From Dyella_B humi (GTDB taxonomy: Bacteria; Pseudomonadota; Gammaproteobacteria; Xanthomonadales; Rhodanobacteraceae): a stretch of 64,000 nucleotides of DNA. Numbering within the stretch: position 1 is the stretch's first letter; the number at the start of each line of letters is the position of its first letter. The position numbers and the translations under genes were made by a program. This document shows positions 25,817 through 32,788 of the stretch, in pieces. The notes under the pieces are model-generated. The model worked only from the letters and a program-made list of their open reading frames with translations. It did not search any database and was not told the origin of the DNA. The DNA lies in assembly GCF_044904605.1 (NCBI RefSeq), contig NZ_JADIKI010000023.1, forward strand, positions 372,001-436,000, written 5' to 3'.

Positions 25817-25847
25817 TGTCCGCGGACACTCGCCGGACAGTGGACAG
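25817..25847 (-). promoter_or_regulatory. Probable activator-binding site (UAS) for the sigma-54 regulator
   Basis: There is a perfect 12-bp palindrome TGTCCGCGGACA at 25817-25828, followed by two further GGACA half-sites at 25835-25839 and 25842-25846. The cluster is 67-97 bp upstream of the -24 element, the usual distance for an NtrC-type activator that acts by looping. The assignment to the regulator at 4409-5752 is inference. Confidence 0.6.
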
Positions 25848-25859
25848 ACGCCGCACACG

Positions 25860-26420
25860 CTAGGACTGCAGCAGTGCGGACTCGGCGCGTGCAATGCGCG
25901 CGGCAATGCGATCGCCCAGCGGCGAGAGCGGGGCGACAAGGTCCTGATCCAGAATCTGCATGCCGGCAAATTCGCGTAGACGGAAATTCACTACGCTCGC
26001 GTGATCTGGCCGCAAAGGTTGCGTATCGATCGGCGCGGGCATTCCCGTGCAGGGAGCGGTCAACGCATCCCAGGCGAGGTAGTCGGTATCGGGCAGCAGA
26101 TGCCAGCGCGCACGCGTGTGTCCGGTTCGATCCACGCATTCGCACCATTCGCGCGGACCGTCGTCGGTCACTACGCTGACGGCAACCAGCCAGTGCGCAT
26201 CCAGCAAGGGAGTGAAGCTGCGTTGCGCGATCAGCAAGCCCTGCGGCAAGGCATCCGGCACCGCGGTATTCGAGTTGGCGTGCAGGTAAAGCACGCTGCC
26301 AAGCCCAGGCAGCATGTTTATCAGTGCATGCGGCGTGATCTGCCGGATGCGCCGGGACACAACCGCGCGCGGCGCGCGGCGGCAAAGCGAAGTGGAGCGG
26401 GCGGACAGCCATCCGAACAT
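25860..26420 (-). CDS. Uncharacterised protein encoded downstream of hemP
   Basis: This 186-residue soluble protein has no signal peptide or membrane segment and matches no family I recognise. The N-terminal 35 residues are Arg-rich and basic. A central stretch (LLIAQRSFTPLLDAHWLVAVSVVTDDGPREWCECVD) and a C-terminal stretch (LREFAGMQILDQDLVAPLSP) look like a compact mixed alpha/beta fold. It follows hemP by 93 bp on the same strand and probably shares its Fur-controlled promoter, so a role in haem or iron use is likely but unproven. Its stop codon lies only 12 bp from the putative activator site of the next operon. Confidence 0.7.
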   Translation of the reverse strand: MFGWLSARSTSLCRRAPRAVVSRRIRQITPHALINMLPGLGSVLYLHANSNTAVPDALPQGLLIAQRSFTPLLDAHWLVAVSVVTDDGPREWCECVDRTGHTRARWHLLPDTDYLAWDALTAPCTGMPAPIDTQPLRPDHASVVNFRLREFAGMQILDQDLVAPLSPLGDRIAARIARAESALLQS

Positions 26421-26513
26421 AGCGATCTCCTAGGTGAAGACCCGGCTGGCGTCGGCGTGAGCGTGCTGGCAGAGCAATTGCGGTTTGAAGCTGCTGCGAA
26501 TGCAGCGGCAGGT

Positions 26514-26723
26514 TCACTTGGTAAGGATTAGCTTGCCGTTGCGGGTCAACCGCAGGTGGTATTCGCTGCCCATGTGCTGGATCACCAGCTCGCGCTCGCC
26601 GGCAAGCAGGCGATGGCTGGAGATGCGGCGGACCGCAGCCACCGGCGTGCCTGCGTCGTCTACGTTCGACGGCCGCGGTGGCGCGGATTGGGAGAGGGTG
26701 AGTAGCGTGCCGGTGGTGGACAT
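26514..26723 (-). CDS. hemP: Hemin uptake protein HemP
   Basis: This 69-residue protein has the HemP/HmuP signature at its end: LLAGERELVIQHMGSEYHL, then LRLTRNGKLILTK. The N-terminal 30 residues are low-complexity and probably disordered, as in the family. HemP proteins are small and accompany haem-uptake operons. In some bacteria they act as transcriptional coactivators for the haem receptor gene. A good Fur box lies 33 bp upstream of the start. No haem receptor, TonB or haem ABC transporter gene is next to it here; only an unknown gene follows. Confidence 0.9.
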   Translation of the reverse strand: MSTTGTLLTLSQSAPPRPSNVDDAGTPVAAVRRISSHRLLAGERELVIQHMGSEYHLRLTRNGKLILTK

Positions 26724-26755
26724 GGCTGGACTCCATCGTCGAGGGACGATTGAAT

Positions 26756-26774
26756 GATAATGATTCTCATTTGT
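26756..26774. promoter_or_regulatory. Fur box upstream of hemP
   Basis: The sequence gataatgattctcatttgt matches 14 of 19 positions of the classic GATAATGATAATCATTATC Fur consensus, with the left half perfect. Its position just ahead of hemP indicates iron repression. Confidence 0.85.
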
Positions 26775-26934
26775 GAGTCAAGCCATCATTTCGGCGCGTC
26801 CGAATGAATGCCGTCAGGTTGAGCTCGAGCGTCGGTTGGCGGCGAGACGACAGCAGCACCCCAACAACACGATACGACACGACAAACATCACGGTGTTGG
26901 GGTTCGCGTACGCTCACCAACAACCTATATGGCA

Positions 26935-27903
26935 TCACGCCAGTGCGTGCTCGATGCGCTCCTTCAACGCCAGATCGAAGCGCGGCAACAGTTCCAGCAC
27001 GCCAAGGTTCTGCTCCAACTGTTCCTTCCTGCTCGCACCCAGCAACACCGTCGACACGTTCGGATTGGCCAAGCACCACGCAATGGCAAGCTGCGCCGGC
27101 GTGGCGCCCACTTCTGCGGCAATCGCCGGCAAGTGCTTTATCTTTTCCACCCGTTCACCGCCCTCCCCCAGCACCAAGTCGCGCAACCATTCGTAGCCCG
27201 GCTGCGTGAGGCGTGAGCCATCCGGAATGCCTTGGCTGTATTTGCCGCTTAGCAGGCCCGAGGCGAGCGGTGACCAGATCGTGGTGCCCATGCCGTAGCT
27301 GGCGTACAGCGGTGCGTATTCGTGCTCCACACGTTCGCGATGCAACAGGTTGTACTGCGGCTGCTCCACCACCGGCGCATACATGTGCATGGCCTGCGCA
27401 ATGCGATGCGCCTCATGAATCGCCGTGGCCGGCCATTCGCTGGTACCCCAGTACAGTACCTTGCCTTGGCGGATCAGCGTATCCATCGCCGCCACCGTTT
27501 CCTCGATCGGCGTTTCCGGATCGGGGCGATGGCAGAAATAAAGATCCAGGTGTCCCACGCGCAATCGTTCCAGTGCCTGGTTGCACGCTTCGATCACATG
27601 CTTGCGCGATAGACCGCGCTGCGTGGGCCGCGGCTTTTCTGCCGCGCCGAAATACACTTTGCTCGACACGCAGTAGCTGTCGCGCGGAAAGCGCAGATCG
27701 GCCAGCACGTCACCCATCAGCCGCTCGGCGTCGCCGTGATTGTAGGTTTCGGCGTTGTCGAAAAAGTTGATGCCACGATCCCAGGCCAGTGCCAGCAACT
27801 CGCGCGCTTCCGAGCGCCCTACTTGGCGGCCAAAGGTTACCCATGCGCCGAACGACAGCGCAGACAACTGCAAGCCGGTGCGACCAAGACGACGGTATTG
27901 CAT
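26935..27903 (-). CDS. Aldo/keto reductase (AKR6/Kv-beta-like)
   Basis: This 322-residue TIM-barrel enzyme starts MQYRRLGRTGLQLSALSFG. The catalytic tetrad is recognisable as Asp in FFDNAETYNHGDAE, Tyr in the same motif, Lys in SSKVYFG and His in YFCHRPDPETP. The C-terminal NADPH-binding motif is present (STVLLGASRKEQLEQNL). These enzymes reduce aldehydes and ketones with NADPH in the cytoplasm. The sequence resembles the bacterial relatives of voltage-gated potassium channel beta subunits. It ends 11 bp before the start of nothing obvious, and the 160-bp stretch towards hemP holds only a small accccaacaac/gttgttggggt-type inverted repeat. Physiological substrate unknown. Confidence 0.92.
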   Translation of the reverse strand: MQYRRLGRTGLQLSALSFGAWVTFGRQVGRSEARELLALAWDRGINFFDNAETYNHGDAERLMGDVLADLRFPRDSYCVSSKVYFGAAEKPRPTQRGLSRKHVIEACNQALERLRVGHLDLYFCHRPDPETPIEETVAAMDTLIRQGKVLYWGTSEWPATAIHEAHRIAQAMHMYAPVVEQPQYNLLHRERVEHEYAPLYASYGMGTTIWSPLASGLLSGKYSQGIPDGSRLTQPGYEWLRDLVLGEGGERVEKIKHLPAIAAEVGATPAQLAIAWCLANPNVSTVLLGASRKEQLEQNLGVLELLPRFDLALKERIEHALA

Positions 27904-27914
27904 GGGTATCTCCT

Positions 27915-28679
27915 TCAGTGCGCGCTGAAATCGAGAATGCTGCTATCCACGGTACGCTGGCCATTATGCGTACGCAGCGTGACAGCCACGCCATATTTTT
28001 CGAGATACGCCAACGCCACCTTGTCGGTTTCGATGCCGTTGGTGTCGATGATCCGGCAGTTCAACTCCACCGCCTGGCCATCGATCGAAGCGTTGAGCTG
28101 CGCGGCGCTGTAACTTTTCCCGCTGTCGCACAGGAACTGGCCTGGATCCTGAAAGGTCGGCGCGCCCGTGCTGCCATACAGATGCACGAAGGCCACATGA
28201 CCGCTGGTGCCAGTATCGAAGCGCAGCACTTTGCGCGTTTCCTGCACGGGCGGAAGGCTGGTCGCGCGCGCGGATATACCCTGGGTGAGGAATGAAAAAT
28301 AACCGCGATAAGTAAGATCCAGGCGCGTCGCGGTACTGCTGCCGCTGTTGTCCTGCACTACTTCCACGCGCCGCACCAGACCGTGGCCGGCGTTTTCCAG
28401 CGTCACCGTGGAGGAGTAGGTGGATGGTTGCGATTGATCCGGCGAGGTCATCACGTCGCGCGTATGCAGCACGATTTTCTGGAACGACACGGGCGCCAGA
28501 TTCGCGTGCGTGATCGCGTCCTTCACATCGGGGTTGAGCGCCTCGAAGCTGAAATGTTGCGCAAGATAGCCGGAATCTTCCGTGTTACCGCCGCCTTGCT
28601 GCGCGTGCGCGGCGTATGCGAACGCAAGCAGCGAAATCGCCACCGACGCCGCCAGCCTTTTCGTCCATGCCATGCCCAT
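27915..28679 (-). CDS. Uncharacterised secreted protein
   Basis: This is a 254-residue protein from the ATG at 28679, chosen because a gagg site lies 8 bases upstream; an in-frame GTG at 28688 is an alternative. A clear signal peptide (KRLAASVAISLLAFAYAAHA) has its cleavage before QQGG and no lipobox. The mature part has about 230 residues, alternates short polar and beta-rich segments, and contains two cysteines (FLCDSGKSY and LNCRIIDTNG) that could form a disulfide. I do not recognise a family. It is 11 bp upstream of the aldo/keto reductase gene, so the two may be co-transcribed. Confidence 0.75.
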   Translation of the reverse strand: MGMAWTKRLAASVAISLLAFAYAAHAQQGGGNTEDSGYLAQHFSFEALNPDVKDAITHANLAPVSFQKIVLHTRDVMTSPDQSQPSTYSSTVTLENAGHGLVRRVEVVQDNSGSSTATRLDLTYRGYFSFLTQGISARATSLPPVQETRKVLRFDTGTSGHVAFVHLYGSTGAPTFQDPGQFLCDSGKSYSAAQLNASIDGQAVELNCRIIDTNGIETDKVALAYLEKYGVAVTLRTHNGQRTVDSSILDFSAH

Positions 28680-28794
28680 GGCGCTCACCTCTATGCATTG
28701 AAGAGGGCCTTACGATAACAAGGACGCTCGAGCTTCCGTTAGCGCCATGCCATCGTTCGATGACGGATCGCGGCATCTTGCGATATCGCCCGCA

Positions 28795-29292
28795 TTACGC
28801 GTACATCAGCACCAGCTTTAGCACGACCGCGGCAAACAGCCCCGCAATGACGTCGTCCATCATCACGCCCAGGCCGCCCTTGAGGTGCCGATCCAGATAA
28901 CCGATCGGCCAGGGTTTCCACACGTCGAACAGACGAAACAATGCAAAGCCGATGACGATCGCCCACCAGGGCGCCAGCAGCGCAGGCAGCAGCGCGATCC
29001 ACTGACCGACGAACTCGTCCCACACCAGGCTGCGATGATCGTCCACGCCCAATTTGCGGCCCGCGACGTCGCAGGCCCACACGCCGATTACAAAGCCGAT
29101 GGCGATGACCAGCAGATTGAGCGACCACGAAAGCTGACGCAGCAGCAACCACGGCAGGATCGCCGCGAGCGAGCCGAACGTGCCCTGCGCCACCGGCGCG
29201 AGGCCGGAACCGAAGCCGCAGGCCAGCCAGCCGGCCGGTGTGGAAAGCAGCGCGCGGCGTTGTTCGCGAGTGAGTATTTTGCGTTCGCTCAT
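28795..29292 (-). CDS. pgpA: Phosphatidylglycerophosphatase A
   Basis: This 165-residue membrane protein has the PgpA features LACGFGSGLAPVAQGTFGSL near the N-terminus, DDHRSLVWDEFVGQW in the middle and FDVWKPWPIGYLDRHLKGG, then GVMMDDVIAGL. It dephosphorylates phosphatidylglycerophosphate to phosphatidylglycerol in the inner membrane. It overlaps the thiL stop by four bases (ATGA), so the two genes are translationally coupled. The nusB-thiL-pgpA order is common in gammaproteobacteria. Confidence 0.96.
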   Translation of the reverse strand: MSERKILTREQRRALLSTPAGWLACGFGSGLAPVAQGTFGSLAAILPWLLLRQLSWSLNLLVIAIGFVIGVWACDVAGRKLGVDDHRSLVWDEFVGQWIALLPALLAPWWAIVIGFALFRLFDVWKPWPIGYLDRHLKGGLGVMMDDVIAGLFAAVVLKLVLMYA

Positions 29293-30248
29293 GCGCCGAA
29301 GTGATCCCAGCCTTGGTGGACGAGTTCGAGCTGCCGGCCTTCGCGGTCACGCACGTTCACGCCGCGGCCTTCTACGATGCGACCGATGCGCGCAGCGCCG
29401 CAGCCTAGTCTGGCAAGATCCGTTTGCACGCTGGCGACGTGTTGCGGTGGTACGGTGAAACACAGTTCGTAATCGTCGCCGCCGCTCAAGGCGAAATCGC
29501 ACGACGTGGCATCGTCGAACAGGTCGAGTAAGGCCGATGAGCGCGGCAACAACGCGGCCTCTATTTCCGCGCCCACGTGGCTGGACGTGCAGATATGCCC
29601 AAGATCGGCAAGCAAGCCATCGGAAACATCGATGCAGGCGCTGGCGTGGCCGCGCAGAGCAAGACCTGCCGCAACGCGCGGTGTAGGTCGATGAATGCGT
29701 TGGATCAGATAGCTCGCTTGCGCATCGCTACGCCCGCCCCGCTGCACCAGCTGCAAACCACCCGCCGCATCGCCCAGGGTGCCAGTGACCAGCACCACGT
29801 CACCCACCTGCGCACCCGCGCGCGTGAGCGCCTTGCCGGGGGGAACGAAGCCGTGCACTGCCACGCTGATGGTGAGCGTGCCGCGCGTGGTATCGCCGCC
29901 CACGAGCGCAAGCCGATACGCTTGCGCAAGTTGCGCGAAACCGTCGGCGAAACCGTCGACAAAGGCCGCATCCGCATTCGGCAGTGTGAGCGCCAGCAGC
30001 GCCCAGGCCGGCGTCGCGCCCATGGCGGCGAGATCGGAAAGATTTACCGCCAGCGCTTTCCAGCCGAGATCCACCGCTGCTGTGCCGATGGGAAAATGCA
30101 CGCCTTCGACCATGGTGTCGATCGCCACGGCCAGTTCCTGGCCCGGCGGCATTGCCAGCAGGGCGGCGTCGTCACCAATGCCGAGGCGCACGTCGTCGCG
30201 ACCTTGGGCGGTGCGTTGGCGGATGCGGTCAATGAGGGAGAATTCCAT
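29289..30248 (-). CDS. thiL: Thiamine-monophosphate kinase
   Basis: This 319-residue protein has the ThiL motifs GIGDDAALL at the N-terminus, VGGDTTRGTLTISV for metal and ATP binding, CIDVSDGLLADLGHI and ALSGGDDYELCFTV. It phosphorylates thiamine monophosphate to thiamine pyrophosphate, the last step of the pathway. The ATG at 30248 opens directly after a REP pair. It overlaps pgpA by four bases downstream and lies 175 bp after nusB. Confidence 0.96.
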   Translation of the reverse strand: MEFSLIDRIRQRTAQGRDDVRLGIGDDAALLAMPPGQELAVAIDTMVEGVHFPIGTAAVDLGWKALAVNLSDLAAMGATPAWALLALTLPNADAAFVDGFADGFAQLAQAYRLALVGGDTTRGTLTISVAVHGFVPPGKALTRAGAQVGDVVLVTGTLGDAAGGLQLVQRGGRSDAQASYLIQRIHRPTPRVAAGLALRGHASACIDVSDGLLADLGHICTSSHVGAEIEAALLPRSSALLDLFDDATSCDFALSGGDDYELCFTVPPQHVASVQTDLARLGCGAARIGRIVEGRGVNVRDREGRQLELVHQGWDHFGA

Positions 30249-30290
30249 GGAATGCGTTTACTCCCTTCCGTGATGCCTTACCTTGCGTTG

Positions 30291-30371
30291 CCGTCATTCC
30301 CGCGAAAGCGGGAATCCATTGTCGCTTTTGCATCAGAGCAAAATGGATTCCCGCTTTCGCGGGAATGACGG
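30291..30371. repeat. REP-like inverted-repeat pair (CGTCATTCC family)
   Basis: The ccgtcattcccgcgaaagcg and cgctttcgcgggaatgacgg arms are perfect complements with a loop of about 40 bp. The sequence fills most of the nusB-thiL gap. It is nearly the same as 2490-2600. Confidence 0.85.
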
Positions 30372-30423
30372 CCGAACGAGATTACACGTCGTGCCAGCTG
30401 GATGCTCTGACGCGGAAAGCTGA

Positions 30424-30869
30424 TCAGCCCTGCTTCTCCACCACCCGCGTCTGCGCCGCCAGCTTATCCAGCACGCCATTGACGTAGCTATGCCCATGAT
30501 CCGCACCGAAGCGCTTGGTCACCTCGATCGCTTCGTTGATGATCACGCGATATGGCACATCCGGGCGGTACTTCAATTCGTAGGCGGCAAGGCGCAGTAC
30601 CGCGCGCTCTATCGGATCGATCTGCTCCACTTCGCGATCGATATAGGGCTTAAGTGCCTCATCCAGTTCGCTCACGTGCGTTTCCACGCCGCGCAGCAGA
30701 TCCTCGAAGTACTCCAGGTCAGCCACTTCCATGTCTTGCTCGTGGCGGAACTGTTCGATCACCGATTTCATCGCGCTACCGCTCATCTGCCAGGCGTACA
30801 ACGCCTGCAGCGCACGTCGGCGAGCGCGCGAACGTGCGGCGAGATCGATGCCCTCGGGACGTTGATTCA

Positions 30870-30870
<1 letters not shown>
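30424..30870 (-). CDS. nusB: Transcription antitermination factor NusB
   Basis: This 148-residue all-helical RNA-binding protein has RSRARRRALQALYAWQM at the start, DREVEQIDPIERAVLRLAAYEL in the middle and YRVIINEAIEVTKRFGADHGHSYVNGVLDKLA at the end, which is the NusB hallmark. It works with NusE (S10) on boxA of rRNA operons. The start codon overlaps the ribH stop by one base, the widely conserved ribH-nusB arrangement. Confidence 0.97.
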
Positions 30871-31331
<461 letters not shown>

Positions 31332-31422
31332 GTTGCTTGAATTCCTGTGAACGGGCGGCTCGGCCCGCGGCGAGCGCGCTATTTTACGGGTTTGTTCGCG
31401 GACCTGCTCGCTGAGTGTCCGG

Positions 31423-31686
31423 GGATGCTCTGATCCATTCTTCGTAGGCGTCACCGGCCCTGTCTGTTCGCAGGCCACAGGGGCATCGGCGAAAGCAGAC
31501 TGGCCGTCTGTCGAGACGATGGACCGAAGGCATGCGGACAGACAGGGCCGGCCCGAAGGGTGATGCCCAGAAGGCCCGCAGGCTGCGCCGCGCGGCTTGA
31601 ACACACGGCCAGTCTGCCCTGCGCCGAGCAACACAGCCTGCGGTTCTGGACATCATGCCGCCTGCGAAGAATGGATCAGAGCATCC
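31423..31686. repeat. Structured repeat element, copy 1
   Basis: This 264-bp element is bounded by ggatgctctgatcc on the left and its exact complement ggatcagagcatcc on the right. The interior has several long complementary segments (for example cctgtctg with cagacagg), predicting a branched hairpin. It is present in reverse orientation at 39705-39971. It directly touches the ldcA stop codon and fills the ribH-ldcA gap. No transposase ORF is inside. Confidence 0.85.
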
Positions 31687-32643
31687 CTAGGCCATGGAAG
31701 GTTCGTGAGCCCGGCGCAAATGGGGGTAGCCATGGAAATCCAGGCTGGCCCTGCGCCCCACCACGCGTAGCCGCGCCGGCACACCGAACGGCAGGGTGAA
31801 CTTATCCGCCTCGTGCCCGAACGGCATACCCGAAAGCACCGGAATGCCCGCGATGCGGCGGATCTGCTCGAAGCCGTCGTCCAGGTCGTAGCCGTTGTCG
31901 TAGGGCGCCGGGCGGCACTGGGTGAAGTCCGCCAGGATCAGGGCCCGCTGCCGCCCCAACACGCCCGACAAGTGCAGTTGATAGAGCAGGCGCTCGATCC
32001 GGAACGGCGGCTCGCCGATGTCCTCCACGAACAGGATGCCGCCCTCGATACGCGGGAAATACGGCGTCTGCAGCAGGCTGCACAGCATGGCGAGATTGCC
32101 GCCCCACAACGGCCCTTCCACCGCCAGCTCCGCCGCTTCTTCTCCGCAGTCCCAGCTCGCGTTGCCGTGCGGCGCGCTCAGCGTGCGCCAGAAATGCCGC
32201 CACGTCAGGGGGCTCAACCGCTGTGCGCCGAAATCCGGCCCCAACATCGGGCCGCCGAACGTGACGATGCCGCTCTTCGCATACAGCGCCATCTGCAGGG
32301 CGGTGAAATCGCTATGTCCGACCAGCGCGATCGACTGACCGGCGAGACGTTCGCGCAAGGCGTCGTAATGCAGATGTTCCAGCAGGCGCGTGGCGCCATA
32401 GCCGCCGCGGATGGAGAGCGCGATGTCCGGCAACGTATCGAGCATGGCAAGGCCATTGATATCCGCGGCGCGCTGGACATCGCTGCCGGCGTAGCGCAGC
32501 TCCGTGCGATCGATCACGTCCACGCCTTCCACCTGGCAGCCGGCATCGCGCAGACGCGCGATGCCGCGTGTCATGGCATCACGATCGTGCGGGTAACCGG
32601 AGGGGGCGATCAGGCGGACATGGCAGGGGGCTTGTGCCTGCAT
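31687..32643 (-). CDS. ldcA: LD-carboxypeptidase (peptidase S66)
   Basis: This 318-residue protein contains the S66 features LIAPSGYPHDRDAM at the N-terminus, a nucleophile Ser within LVGHSDFTALQMAL and IRGGYGATRLLEHL, with Glu and His of the triad expected at VEDIGEPPFRIERLL and MPFGHEADKFTLPFG. It removes the terminal D-Ala from murein tetrapeptides in the cytoplasm during peptidoglycan recycling. The stop codon abuts the repeat element. It lies between riboflavin genes without an obvious link to them. Confidence 0.93.
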   Translation of the reverse strand: MQAQAPCHVRLIAPSGYPHDRDAMTRGIARLRDAGCQVEGVDVIDRTELRYAGSDVQRAADINGLAMLDTLPDIALSIRGGYGATRLLEHLHYDALRERLAGQSIALVGHSDFTALQMALYAKSGIVTFGGPMLGPDFGAQRLSPLTWRHFWRTLSAPHGNASWDCGEEAAELAVEGPLWGGNLAMLCSLLQTPYFPRIEGGILFVEDIGEPPFRIERLLYQLHLSGVLGRQRALILADFTQCRPAPYDNGYDLDDGFEQIRRIAGIPVLSGMPFGHEADKFTLPFGVPARLRVVGRRASLDFHGYPHLRRAHEPSMA

Positions 32644-32752
32644 GGAATGGCTCGTTCCGTTGGCGAGGAATGCACTCTATATCATTCGAATCCGTGGACG
32701 AGGGCATCGCTATGGCGTCACCGCGGACAAATCGTGGCGTGGCGGCAGCGCT

Positions 32753-32786
32753 TAGGTTGGGGTTCGCATACGCTCACCCCAACCTA
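32753..32786 (-). terminator. Stem-loop directly after the GH3 gene
   Basis: The perfect 10-bp stem taggttgggg/ccccaaccta has a 14-base loop ttcgcatacgctca. It begins 2 bp after the GH3 stop codon. No T-run is seen on the minus strand, so it may be a repeat used as a transcript end rather than a classical terminator. Confidence 0.5.
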
Positions 32787-32788
32787 CA

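Noticed and set aside
31423..31686. Possible insertion sequence
   Set aside because: The ends are inverted repeats, but the interior is too short and has no transposase; I list it as a structured repeat element.
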